The translations under genes were made by a program, and so were the position numbers. A stretch of 64,000 bases of DNA, taken from Mactromeris polynyma (lineage: Eukaryota; Mollusca; Bivalvia; Venerida; Mactridae). The notes beneath the pieces are model-generated. The model had not been told where the DNA came from and did no database searches. It worked only from the letters and a program-made list of their open reading frames with translations. The stretch is taken from NCBI GenBank assembly GCA_032209605.1, contig JASFXZ010000052.1, positions 62,001 to 126,000 of the forward strand. Reading direction: 5' to 3'. Below are positions 9,003-24,000 of the stretch, one piece after another. Within the stretch, counting starts at the first letter, position 1. Every line of letters begins with the position of its first letter.

Positions 9003-12000
9003 ATGTTCGCGATGAAAGTTTTTAAAGTTTTTATTTTGCTGTCTTTCAATTCTAACTGGGTTTCGGCCGATTCAACCTTAAGGCTTGTTAATTTAGTAAG
9101 TATTTTTTCTTACGAATTGTTTATTTGATTTATATGTAGATTTTATACAAGAATGATGATATTGTAATTAGAGGGACCGTAATTAGATTTCGCGACCTAG
9201 TCCAAACGGTAACCGGTCAACTCGTACCGTAGTCAACTCGTACGTCGGTCAACTCGTACCGTTTTTGGTCAACTCGTACCGTGGTCAGCTCGTACCGTAG
9301 TTAACTCGTACCTTTGTCAATTTAACTCGTACCTTTGTCAAGTTTTACCTGTTTTGGTCAACTCGTACCTTAATATTTGGTCAACTCGTACCTAATATAA
9401 CTTTAATCTGTATACTAATGCATATTTGTTAGTGCTTTTTTCAGATATCATTTAGGATTGACATCAGTTATTGTGAACATTTTGCCAGAGGAAGCCTAGG
9501 AAAATGATACTCATCAATACATCAATTAATTGGTGCATTTATTTGTATACTTTATCGTTATGAAGATCATTTGTTCCAAGAAATGTGTACATTATACATT
9601 AATATAAAAAGAGATATTAATTAGCATAAAAAATGACTTGAATTACGAAGGTACGAGTTGACCAACAGGCGTTATATGCCGTCTATTAAGTATTGATTAA
9701 CGGTACTGTGAAAGTTTGATATGTTTACACTGGTCACAAATGAGCCACACAATACAGGAAAAGCTTACTTTTAATCATATTAACTCTATTAATAAGTGTT
9801 TGTATGACTTGAATATGACTTGTTTTACCAAAGGTACGAGTTGACCAACTAGTATTAGCTGCCGCATAATAAGTACTGACAAACATTACCAGTATAGTTA
9901 TACTGTTCAAAATTGTTCACCGAATACAGGAAAATACAGTAACACTTAATTCTATAATGAATAACTGTTAATACTATCTGTTAAACAAATGAAGGTACGA
10001 GTTAACTACGGTACGAGCTGACCACGGTACGAGTTGACCAAAAACGGTACGAGTTAACCGACGTACGAGTTGACTACGGTACGAGTTGACTGGAACCGTC
10101 CAAACAACTTATTTAATATTTTTCCATTTTCGATGCTTTTTAATGTTTCAACGTCCATAAGTTAAATAAATCGCGCAGTAGCAAATGCTATATCATATAG
10201 ACGTAGGCCCATTTAGACGTTACCTGTAAAGTGAAAGTAAAATGTAAATAAATAAATAATGAAATATCCTAGTGCGACCTAATATCCTGTTTTCTCGTAC
10301 TCTCGGGGATTTAATGAGTAAACTGTCTACCAACAGTTTTGAAACATAATAGAATTATTGTGATTGTATTCAGACATAATTACAACCTCCAAATAAAACT
10401 TGCAATCAATAAAAACGATGTAAATCTAACACGAGTTGCGTATTTTATCTTTACACAAACTAACCTCCATGATCGGGATCACTGGCGCGCTTTCTCGTAT
10501 TCTCGGGGAATTTTCATTGGTTGCTAAGGCTGGTTGCTATGTGCGTGTAATGTTCTACAGTTCATTTCAGTTGTTTAGTGTCATTTATCATTAACCATTG
10601 GGAGATCTTTTGGCCTCGGCAGCTTTCTATTTTGTTTATTTTTAAACATGGTTTAATGACTATGAAGTGAGTGGAAATTTAATTTCATAACACATTTAGC
10701 CAGTAAACATTACCCAGTTGAAAAATAAACAGCAATTTAGATCCAATTAAAAACAACGACTGTTTAACATATATATTGAAACTTTCAATATAATTAAATA
10801 AAATACGAAACACATAAACATCAAATATTTTATTCGTATACAACAATGCAAAATTTCAAAAGTAGTTTCAATTACAAAAACGTATGCATGATGAAAAATA
10901 AACACTTCGTAATTGGGTCTTAATTGCGTCAACAAAATAAAGCAGGTGTAGAACGCAACTGGTGAACTGCACTGTATTATAAGTTGTTTACAACCAAGCT
11001 GTTACAAGCATCCGTTGATATAGAGGGAGAATGACGTCATATGTGTTTGTAGACGATATCGAACAGCTCAATCAGTCTTTTGGTATAAAATACGTTGATT
11101 TTGCAAATTTATTTGCAATTTTTAGCCACTTGTGTACATATTTAATGGTTTACACATGTTTTCTACGCATTTTCTCTTTAAATTTAAATTAAATATGTTG
11201 AAAATGACGAGCTGAAAAAATTTGATGTGCTACTGGATATCAATGAACGTCACGAGCGTCGATTCGATCCGTTTTCGTTATGTCACGAGAATATGAGAAA
11301 CCCCGAGAATACGAGAACTGAGGATACATAGTTCTGAATTGTCTGCCATTTTGATAGGCAAATTTCCTTTAAGTTTATAGGGAATATAATGTAAACGATG
11401 ATAAAACTAATCTGATAAATAAAAAATAACTTATTAATTATGCTCATGTGGGCATTTGGCTCAGTAAGTGGAAGAAAAAGTGGTTGTCACATGCAAATTC
11501 TCTTGGTATTTTCTCAATTATTACATTTTTGGAAATTACCCCTATAAGGGCTTATCAGTTATAATATGGCATAACAATCAAGTTTGACAGTTTGCCATTA
11601 CCATAAAAGAAGAAATTCATGGTTTTGTAAAGGATAAAATACTAAATTGAGCTTGTGCACTTGTATCTTATATTTTGAATATCAGTATTAGCGACCCTGC
11701 CGTCTTCATCAGAATTTTGAAAGTAGGAATACAGAGGGATTGTTATTTCAGTGATTGCTATATTATTATATCCCATCTTCACAAAGAAAAGTGGGAGTAT
11801 ATAGGAATAACACATGTTGTCATGTTACACAGTCACATGATGTCATGTCCAGGTTTATCTGTTTCCTCTACTAATCCACTGGGAGGATTTCAATGAAAGT
11901 TCACATAATTGATTGATCAGGGTTTTCACTATTCCTTATTTCGCTTTTTGACCTCCTATTTCCCTAGGACTCCTGTTTCTGGCAACATTACTTCACCATT

Positions 12001-15000
12001 GCATCGAAAGACTGCAACTCTTTCCTAAAACATGGTTTTGGACTCCTGATTTCAAATTCCTGGTGTGAATCCTGTTTATACCAACCCTAGTTGTCAATTG
12101 TGCGAATGACTTTCATGACCTGTCAGACATTCGATGATTGGGTCTGACAACTTTGAAATAATCATTTCATAGTGAAAGTTAACAAATCAAACAATGGGCA
12201 AACATGTTATTAATGATGGAAAATGATAGAAAATGTCATTATGGAGCAAACAACTTCTACAGTTTTTGAGGATTTTTATGAAACTTCACACAAAGAATCT
12301 ACTTCAGTACATGCTGAGTTGAAGTGCTCTACATAATTTTTTTCAATCACAATCGAGGTGACCACCAGTTGGCCATATTGGATTTTTCAAAATAAAATTA
12401 GAGCAGATTTCTTTAACAACTTAAATTTTACAGAATTTTCATGAAACTTCACACAAATATTTTACATGATGAATTGTAGTGTGACATAATATTTTTCTAT
12501 CACATTCAAGATCATCCTGGCCAACCAAGTTTTTGGATGATTTTCATGAATTTTCAAATGCAAAATATCCCGATGATGAGTCATAATACATGGCCATATT
12601 ATTTTTTCAATCAATTTCAAGATGTCCAACTGGGAACCATCTTGGATTTTCCCAAAATCATGTCTGACAAAGTGATATTGTGGGGGTATTAATCACCTTC
12701 AGTGATTACTCTAGTCTGATTATGATGATTATGAATATTTTGATAACCCAAGTACAGCTAGACTCTTCAACTACATTTGTTATCAAATCTACTTAGTACT
12801 TTGACAGGTTAATCAAATTTTCTTTACATGTCATTGTTTTTTTTCCAGCTGTTTTTATAACAGTTGTTCGGCTATGTTCCCAATCCAAAAAAGTATGTAG
12901 TTTTCCCAATTTGAATGTAAAAATTCCCAATAAATCTGCAGAAAAAATTATTTGGATTAATTTAGCCAAACATCGGCAAAGTTAGAGGCTTTACTCTCAC
13001 AGGCAGTTTATTTAAATAGCAATTGATCATTAATTAATCACTACATTCTTTACTTTTATTCCTAATATTTTGCTGTCATTGCTAGTCTTTTTCCCTATTC
13101 TTAAGTTTAACGCACACAAATTCCTAATTTGAAGTGTTATGGTCATCTTCCCTAAATAGCCAAAATAAACCCTGCATGTTTAGTATATAACAATGTAGTT
13201 TTTCCAAAAAAATAGCTGTTTCCCAAAATGACGGATTATTAGGTCTGTGTTCAATTTCTGGGATGAAAGTTCTAACAGTTTCAATAACATACTTCTTTCC
13301 TTTACTACAACACCACTGTGGACAGTCCTGCTGCTATTTCGATGATGGTTATGAACAAAAAATGTTTGCTATTGATTAGAAATAAAACCTTTTTTCGCTT
13401 CTGTGTTTGAAGTGGTTTTTACAATTTTTATGCTCATTGAATGTTGAAAATTTAGACATTAAACATATGATTGTAAACAGTCAAACAAGGAACAAGGAAC
13501 TTAAAATAGTCACACGATTGTTTCAATAATTATTGACATACAACCAATGGATTTATGAAATATGATACAGTTGTAAATGATAATATCTAATCATATCTGT
13601 GTATTAATAGAATGTTGGAGAAGAGCCTGCAGTTTCCCAAGTCTGTGCATTGAAATTCAAAATGTAGTATTACATTATTTACCGTCTGACCTTGTTAATT
13701 TGACAACCTTCTGTCCAAATATTTGTTCATCATTCGAAATGAATATCAGGTCCCTATGAATCTTCTTTGGCATGTTGAATTAAAATGAGCTATTCGAAAC
13801 CATGTATTATTCGAAATAAAATTTTGGACCCGATGAATTTGAATGAACGAGATCCGACTGTATAATTATAATATAAAAGTGTCCGATTTATATTATACTT
13901 CAAGCTATTTCCATCATGCAATCAAGAAATCTGAATGCATGAACATGGTGCAGACAAGGAAAATCATCAGAATGGTTGACACTTCCGTAAAATATTTGAC
14001 CATTTTCGGTATTCTTTCAACACCACCTTACATTTAAATTGAGCTTTCTGAAATAGCCAGATCAGTTTTAAAATATTTTAATCAATGGTGGAGGCAGAGT
14101 GATCAAAGAATAGAGCATCTGACTCTTGATCCGAAGGTTGTGGGTTCAAATCCCAATTTCTAAATTAGGTGCGGATACTGGTTTCTGTTATTAACCAGGA
14201 AGCTGTCATCAAAAGCAATTAATATAAGTTTACTCTGTATATTTTATTTTTACCTTATTTATTTAAATAAATGCGTTACTTGTTTTGTTCAAATATATAC
14301 AGTGTTTGAATAATTTTAACTTTGTATGGTCAATATTGCAAATTCAGCTTTTGTCAATCAATAAATTTATGTGTACAGAGTAATTGTACGTGTTTGCATT
14401 TGGCGTTGTTTATTTTTATTGTGGAATTAATTATTAATACTAATTTCCACTTTTAGGCCTAAATATCTTACATGAAGTGTTATTATACTTGCTCTGTTTA
14501 TTTCAGATTTATCGCCATGGAGATCGAAGCCCAATCATTACTTACCCTACGGATCCCAACCAGGAGGACAAATGGCCACAGGGATTTGGCTGGCTGTCAA
14601 AGGTTTGTGAGTTTGAAATTTTCTACACATGATGTAAGACTACAGTGTAATAGGGTTATATACAAGTAATGTTTCCATTGGGAACACTACTTTGCAGGTG
14701 AATTGACACTCGGCGTCAAGTGGGAATAGTTCTCTGATTCAAACACTGTCACTGCTCAAAATTTCAAACTGCCCAATACCACGAAAACAGATTGTACTTT
14801 CTTATTTTCAAAACATACAGCTGCATGTTTTTAGCATTTTGGTTTACAGGAATTGTTTTGGAACTTGTAGATAGGGAAAATAAACAAAATGATGTGGTCA
14901 CTGAAACCACAGTTAATCTGCCACTGCTGTTACATTTCCTGCTTCTATCTGGATATTATCAAAACTGCCAACTTATCACTGATGAAGGAAATTATGTATC

Positions 15001-18000
15001 CTCATATTTTTAGTTACAGAAGTGCATACCACAAATAAAACTGTAGAACACAAGGGTTATGAACTGTTACCCCCATCTGTCTGTCTGTCCGTCCACGTGA
15101 AAATTTGTTTTCTGATCAATAACTCTTGAAATGATTGATGGATTTAATGAGACGATACAAATGTAATGCGACTTGATACCTATCACGATATGGCTCTCAT
15201 GCTACAATATCTATCACGATGTATCATAACGAATAACAAATTTATTCCCAAGGTAAAGTTGTTAACATTAATCTTATTTAAATATTGAATGAAAGAACTA
15301 GTATAGTAGTAAGAATAGTTCATTTAAATAAATAAGAGTTAATTCACGACACTGTATCGCCAGATAAGAACAAAACAAATTAAAATGTTTCAACTCAAAG
15401 TCACATATGCAGGAGTTAATACAGGACAGCGAATGATTGAAAATAATACATGAGTGTTGTTAAGTGTCTGCGATGTTATTTGTTTATATAACAAAAATAC
15501 TTGGTTAACTGTCCTTAAGTTGATGCAGCTTGAATATATAACTTTGTGTCCTGATTCCTCGGATATTTGTAAGTTCATTGTAAACAGACTATAGAAAAGA
15601 TTTGTATGTCAATGAACACCCAGTATGACTCTGCAGACCGGGCAGTAAAGGGGGGGAAATATTATGTTAATGATGTCCGTCCATCAGTCTGATGGTCTGT
15701 CTGACAGTTAGTCACAAAACATTTCTTCTTGGCTGATACATCATTGACTTTCAACTCGACTTTGTTAACTAGATTTTATTTTTCATCATCAGCATACATT
15801 TCCTTGATATGCCTGGCATCATAATAATCTTTGTAAACTTCTTCAGGATCATAATTTAAGTTACTATTACGAAGTATACAATGATCCCATGATTGTTTCG
15901 TTATACAGATTGGAATACAGCAGCACTATCGTCTCGGACAATGGCTGAAGGATCGCTATCTGGATAACACATTTATGAATTCATCCTATCGCAGAGAGGA
16001 GGTATAACGTACAGTTATATTATAGTTTAGAATTTTACAATAATGTTATACATGTAGTAAAACTGTTGCAATTGTACGAAAAACAAACTGCATCAGTGTC
16101 AAATGAATATGTTTAATTGCATATCTATAGTTAAAAAAAAACTGTGTAAAAATTAGTCATTTTAAGTGGAAAGTATGACATGTTTTAAGCACAGGAGATT
16201 GTCATGAGTTCTTTCCCATTTGTTCCTTCTAGAGGTCTTTATGTATATATCATATTCTATAGAAGGGGCCATGGGAGAGAACTCTAGAAGGGATGAAGGG
16301 AAAGAACTCTCCTGTGGTTTTAAAATACTCTAGTCGCTGAATATTTTATTGTTGTAAATATTTATCTTGCAGTGAATGCTATTAGTTCCTTGTAATGTCT
16401 AGATAATGATAACTTCAATGCAATATGTTATATTAATATGCATGTTCGGAATTACTAATTTTACCTGAAATGTTCCGCCATGATAAATCTTTCATAGATT
16501 ATGTTTCCCTGTCTGTTTCTGAAATTTTATGTGCTTTTTGCTAACATGCATTTCTGCAGAATACAGTAGAAGTGTGGGACAGTGTGTTTAAATGAATTAT
16601 AGATCTCCTATTTAAAATGATGAAATGGAACAAATACTTGTCCTTGACATACATCGTGTCATTGTACCCTTTCCTGGCCTCAATAGGGAGGCGCAGTGGT
16701 CTAGGGCTAGAGCATCTGACCCTGATCCGAAGGTCATGAGTTCGAGCCCCGTGATGAGCAGAGTTTGATCACAAACTTCCAGTCCCTAATTTAGGCGCGA
16801 GTTCTGGTTGGTGGCCAGGAATCAGTCATCAAGAGTGATTAGTATAAGTAGTAAGAACTTGTTTCACAATTGATGTAAAAGAAGTTAGTTTAGAGTCTTA
16901 GAGCCTCAATATCTACCTATAAGTTAAAAGGTGCATAGTCTTTTTTGACAAAATATTCTATGAACCTTTAAACAATATTTATTTCAAATGAAAACATATA
17001 TTGATTCATTTTCCAATTACGGCTCAATGTGATAGCAGTAATATCATTTATTCATTTTTATGCCCCTACAACTGTGTGAGTGGAACTTAGATTTATCCTT
17101 GTTCGTTCGTCTTTTGTACACCTGGGTTTTTTGGTTGTATTTATTTAGTAAGAGCAGATTAACACCCCTTGATTTTTATTAAGAGCAGAGTTATGCCCCT
17201 TGTTTGAATAAAGTGAGGCCATTGTTTTTCTAGTTCTTTGGAAAACAAAACATCAGAAAAAACAATTTGTTTTAAACAAGAGAAGTTGAATTATAACTCT
17301 GTTCATACTGCTTTTTGCTGATGTGTATTCTTTTTTGTACTATTAGATGATTGTGCAGAAATGATTTTATATATTTCAGATATCGGTGCTGAGTTCTGAT
17401 GAAGATCGATGCTTAATGAGTGCATATTCCAATCTAGCAGGTCTCTACCCACCAGCGCCATCAGAACGTTTCAATGCAGATATCAATTGGCAGCCAATAC
17501 CTGTGTTTACGAAACCTAAATCCGAAGATAATGTAAGTGCCTGCATTATTTAATGTCACTGCCTCTTCAGACAGTGACCCTCTTTTCAACCTCTATTGAC
17601 CTAAATGATCACTTTTCTTTTTGTAAAGAAATTACCTTAAAATTGAATTCTCTACAGACTCTGAAATAAAAGCTGACATTTGCATTTTACTGTACGTGTT
17701 TATTCATATATGCTTTTAATTTAGATCTGAATTTCCTCACATTGAAGTTGCTTGCGTGAGAATATTGAATATTGTTCTTTTTAATTCTTTCCCTTTTAAT
17801 TGTTATTAATATTGGTTGTATAGAGAGTAACTCTCATATTTTTCATTCATAATATTCAAATGCTGCCATCTGCCTATCATTAATAGAAGTTAAAATTACC
17901 CTGGGAAATGTCACAATACTTTTTGTGCTCCCACAACTGTTTATGGAGACACTTAGATTTACCATTGTCTGTCTGTCCGTCCGTCGTCCCGTCCCTCACA

Positions 18001-21000
18001 ACTTGTTCATATCTCAAAGTGTATTTGACCTAGAGTAACAAAACTTTGAAGAAATATTAGTCATCTTATGAAATTTTGCTCCTGTGTTTTATGATTGCAT
18101 TTATTTAGCATGAGCAGAGTTATGCCCCTTGATTGAGTAAGTTGATGACACCTGTGTCCTATGGACACATTTTCTAGTTTTTTAAAGGAGTTGTTTATTT
18201 TCCTTGTATTAAGGAGTCTAGTAGGTAGAAATGGGTGAAGTACATCCGATCAACTACCGTATAACAGTGTCAAACATACATCATTGTTACTGTGTAAATC
18301 TAAAGTAATTAAAACATGCAGAGTTAATGGCATTAAAAACCCGACTATTTCACTTAGCCTATATTTTGTTCCAAGTGTTAGACACGTTCCATTGTTACAA
18401 TGTGTAAATTATCCATCAAAAAGAAATCAAACTATGGCCCAAGTATTCATATTCCATAGGTTTGGGAATTAAAATATGATTATATCTTTATAATGTCACT
18501 TTGTTGACGAGGATAATTTTTGGTTGCATTTTTAATGGCGTGGAGTATATATGCATACATATAATATCATTCTTACTAGTCTCCTATTTAATATGAGTAT
18601 ATGCTGCTTCAGTGAGTACTTCTTCATTAAAGCATTGGTTTGATTTTGTTGACAGTAAATTCTTTCATTGTCACTATAAATCATTATGTTTCTCTGGACA
18701 CAAAGATTACAGAAAAACAAACATAATTTTATGTAGGAAAACACTCGAATACAATACTCTATGACATATGTGGAGCTGTCTTTGTCTTTTCAATTTATAG
18801 CCTAAGAAACTGTTGTAAATTTCTGATTAACTTCCTGTTGTTTTGTGATTTATAATCTCTGACATTTTATGTGGACTGAATTTTTTCAAGAATATACATG
18901 TAGATAGTTTATGACTCATTATCATGAACGGCAAAATTTTCATAATATCTCTGTATTCTCCAAATTTGCCATGATTTCTAAATAAAACAAGAAAAATGTT
19001 ATGGTGTCTAAATAAAACCAAAATTGCCGTCATTTAAAATGGAAAATAAAAAATTAGCATTGAAACACATTGTATTGTACCAGTTAGAACCACAGGAGAT
19101 TGTCACAAGTTCTCTCCCGTTAAATTCCTTGTACATATACTATATGGAAGGGAGATAACTGTAGAAGAGATAAAGGGAGAGAACTTGTGACGAGCTCCTG
19201 TGGTTTTAACTAACACTACTCTTGTTGTCAGGTTTTCATGCTTTAACATTTTATTTTACTCATATTTCAGTCGCATGACATGATTCATTATTACAGTATG
19301 AAAAAAACAGCCCAACACCAGCTGTTGTATAAACAGTCTTATTATGTTCCACATTTCAGATTAATTGTATCATTGAAAGTTGAGTGTGTGACCATGTATC
19401 AAATTAAATATATCGACATGGAAAAGATTTTTTTTTTCAAAACAGCAAAATGAATATATGTTAAAACACAAATCCCCTTTCCCTTTGAACATGTATAATG
19501 TTTATTCAAGGTGAATATAACGCTCTACAGCTGGAATACTCATAAAGCGTTGAATAACTGATCAGAAATATGAACATAAAGAAAAATTCACACAAAGAAA
19601 TGTTACCAAAAGGAAAAAATGTTTACACACGAAAAAGTGTTCTAGGGAAGGGGCAAAAAATAAGGGTAGGAAGGAAAACCTGAAGCAAACTTTTTGTTTA
19701 CGCCTAATCAATATAATGATATTATCTGCACTGAGAGTTGACGATGACATCAGAGACTACAGTCAGACCTTGAGCTTCTGATAATCTGTTCACTTATGTT
19801 CTTGTTTCAGATGTTAAATATGGGTCAAAATTGTTCTCGATACGATGAATTGTACCAACAAACACTTGCATCACATGCTGTTACGGACGAAGAGAAACGG
19901 AATAAGGTATAGCTGGACTGAGTTTGCTGCTGGTATTGAATTACATGTGTTATATGAATGTAATTACACAAGTAATACATGTCTGAACAGTTGGTTTGAA
20001 CAATTTATCCTCTTGTCTTCTTGTTCAACATTATTTTCTATTGTTTTCTGTGCATGCAACATCAGTTGTAATTGCTAGATAAAGAGTCTGTTTCCTGTCA
20101 ATGCATCTGCAAGTTTTGTAAATTCAATACACAAGCTGTTTATCTTGCTATCTTGCATCAATTCAGTTGTTTTGATGATTAGTGACAGACCAATTAGCTC
20201 AATTTGTAGTGCACTCGACAGTCTTTCTGGTTAACTGAATGTTGAAACCTGGGGGAAGAATTTCTTCTCCACAACACTATGACTTGAAAGATAGCATATC
20301 CAGTCATTTGTCCTTGTCCTCTGATTCATGTAGGGAAGTTGTGATTTACTTGAGGTAGAACAGGCCGCGATTTCTCAAAACATCTCGTAGATATCTCATC
20401 TTGGATGTCTTGAAATTTTCTAAAAAAACTCGTCGCATAGTCATTGTTTTATAATATTGATTTTGAGTCTGGTATAAGATGAGAAAAATCTCAACAATTT
20501 GAGATAATATTTGAGCTGAGATTTAGCTCCAGATTGAGATGCTTTGGGAGATCGATGCCAGATTAGCGCTGGTTGTTAACCCAATACTGCTGGTTATATA
20601 TACAGCACTGAAATACTGTTCCCAAACAGGTTGCCATTTTTGTTTGAGGGGAAGTTTAGCGGGTCCTTTTGATAGGAGAAATTTGCATCATGAGTCACCA
20701 AATTTGGGTATTTATAAAGCTAACATTTTAGATAATTCTACTGAAGGGGAATTTTCTTTCTGAGTAAGGGAACAATTTATACTTATTTCTTTGGGGAATG
20801 GGTCCCAACTTCGGCTCCAAATTTGCCATAAAAAAGGGGCTGACAGGGTAAATATCCAACTAGGAAAGATTTGCTGATGGTTCAGTATCTGGTAACTTGA
20901 CTGTTATATTTTCTTGTAGGCATTTTATGAATTTCTCGGACGGAAGACTCTGTGGAATCCTGAAAATATTTCCAATATTTGGCGAATTTCAGACACCACA

Positions 21001-24000
21001 TTCTGTGAGGTAATAACGTATTTATTGTTTTCATTCAATATCATTTTCTGAATGATTCATTACTTTTTAATCCATTCCCAGGTATTTTGTTGGTAATATT
21101 TTCATAAAACTTTATTATGAAACCTTGGTAAGATGACCACAATTTATCCTAAACAGATGATTGTGAATTGGTCTGAATAATGACATAAAATATAGAAGAA
21201 AAATTAACGTCTGGTGCATGAAATTACTGTCTTACTCGGGGTTTCAACTAGGAGCTGAATCTCAAGGGTCATTTTGACAATTTTTGACCTAAAGGGTCAA
21301 AGTATGGCTTTTTGGAAATTCCAGGGGTCAAAGTGTCAACTCCATGGTCAAATGGAGCCCTGTTACTAATGAGATGGTCTTAATTCCAAGTTGGTATTTA
21401 TGTGAAATTTACTGTACAGCATGTAAGCATGCGTTTTATTAGCCCCGCATACATGTCTCTGTACTCCGACTTGTACAGCGACAGTATAGAGATGTGACGT
21501 CCGTGGCTGGACTAGCGTTTTATATACAAAACGTTCAGTCCCAAACCAAAGTGTAACTGTGCTGATCGCTATTGAAATTTCGATTTATAGTAGTGTAAAA
21601 TGTTTTTTGGTAAATTTTTACTTTGCATCGTGGAATGTATGTTTTCAGAAAACACATAATCTGACAGTGCCATCATGGTTGAATGATACTGTGTATAGTA
21701 AACTGAGAAAACTGGAGGCTTATCAGATGACATTGTTGTTCAGTGGCCAGGAGAAGAGCATGCTGAAAGGCGGTGTGTATATGTTGGTTTTATTCTCAGA
21801 GCATTGTGTGACATAAAGTGAATTACTGTATAAATGGTAAAGTGTGCGAGGTGAAAGGTTTGCGCATTTTGGGAATGTACAAAATTTGCAAACATTTTCT
21901 ACTGTGTAAATTTCCCCTTTTCACTGAAGTATATTGTACCGACGCACTATGTAGCCGATACGTGTAGCCTAGTACCCCATGAAGTCACATCTAAAGCACT
22001 GCGTGGTCGATAATACTCGTCATTTCCAGAAAACGTCACATGTGATATCACCATGTACTGTCATTTAGCAATATTTGTCCCATATGGCAATATGAAAACA
22101 AAGTGTCTGTATGTAGTAAATATTGTTACAGAAGAGATTGTAAATCCCATAGCAGCGCTCATATTCTATTATTATCGTTGAAGATAATTATGTTGATCTT
22201 TTTGAGATGCCTGTCTTTTGTCTTTTATGTGATTCAGAATATTTACAAAATTGTTACAGGTCCCTTACTTGGTCAGTTTATTTTGAACATGAAGAACACT
22301 ATAGATAGTTCAGAAGCCAAAATCAAGATGTTTATGTATTCCGGTGTAAGTATTGTTCTACAGAGCTGTACACATATTTTTATTTCTTTGCCAGAAATGT
22401 TTTGATTCACTCCTGTCTATAACTGGTACATGTTCCCAGTATATACACATGGGGCACTTTGCGATCATAGTATTAAAGTAAATTGTCGTAATTTATCACT
22501 GCGGCAAAATTAGTATTATTACTATGCTCGTAGTAATTTCTCTTGATACTTTAAATTGTGGTTAAAACTTATGAATGGAAGAAAGTCTGAATAGTAGAAA
22601 CTTTCATTTATTTTTAAGGTAAAGTATGGAAATAGAATCATTTGCTTCAACAAATTTAACTGTATTTTAGATGGTTTATCAGAGACAAATTTTAGAATTT
22701 TATCTTGAGGTTTACTATTACCGGTGTGTAACCAGATTGATCCTAACATGTCGGATATATTTCTTGAAGCCTTATTTAACATGTGAAATGCTGATCAGTG
22801 ATTGCATGTGGGGATTTAGACAAAATGCTTGGCTCTACTGTAAGGAAAGACAAATTGTCTGATTCCCCTGTGTCAGCCTGCGCTTCCCATCCTCTGGGGC
22901 AAAATATTGATAGGTGCATTATGGAGAAAACTAACAGAATTTGATCACACACTGCAGCATGATACGACAGTGGCTGCCATACTGACTGCACTTGGATTGT
23001 ATGACAAGAAGAGTCCAGAGTACACAGCTACAGTGATTGCAGAACTGCATGAGAAACCTAAAGGATCATTCTATGTTAACTTGTTTTACAAGAACGTTAC
23101 TGATGACCCAACTGCTCATCCGTTAACATTACCAAGTAAGTTTTTTACCTTTTAGTTACAAATCTCTTAGACGACCAAAAAAGTATCCACTAAATGGTAG
23201 ATACCTGGAACTGTCTCCCTGTACTGCCCATTACATGCTGAGCGCCGCATTAGGCAACCAACGGTATTATTTTTCATGACTTTGGTATGATGTTGCGAGA
23301 TATCGAACCGATGACCTCCAACTCCCATACATTGCCGTCACTTGTTTGACCAATGGAGATTTTGCTTGTATATTCAGCATATTGTCCAATTTGTGTAACT
23401 AACTTGGTTCTAAACTTCTCTATTTCGTAAAATACATATAAAATCTTATACAAATTAACCTGAATTAAATATTGTATAACTCTGAATTGTTGATTTAAAA
23501 TATTTGACTATTACTTTCTCAGCTATACAGCTCAGTCAAAGAAAGAAAGTGTGCATGGCGCGTTTCGATGTTACTTTGCAACCAATTAAATTAAATTGCT
23601 CAATGTACCCATCAAGATGCAATACAGATAACAAAAAAATATACCACCAGTTAGAAATTAAAATTATCTTTCAGTTGGTCCAAATATGTCCATGTTTAGC
23701 CACGTAGTATCAAAAAATGTCCATATTATCACATGTACACTTTCTATTTGGCTCGGCATATATTAGTCATCTTTAGTAACAAGTTAAACTGGGATGATCA
23801 TATTATATACTAATTACAGACTGCATTGAAAATTGTCCAATTGATGATTTTATACGACTTACCAAAAACAATGTACCGACTGATTGGTTGAAACAATGTG
23901 GAAATCCATCTTCCAGTACATCCAGTGGTATGCTTGCTACAGGTGAGGACTATAACTGCATTAAAATAGCTGATTTTCATATTTCACATTTTTTGTATTC

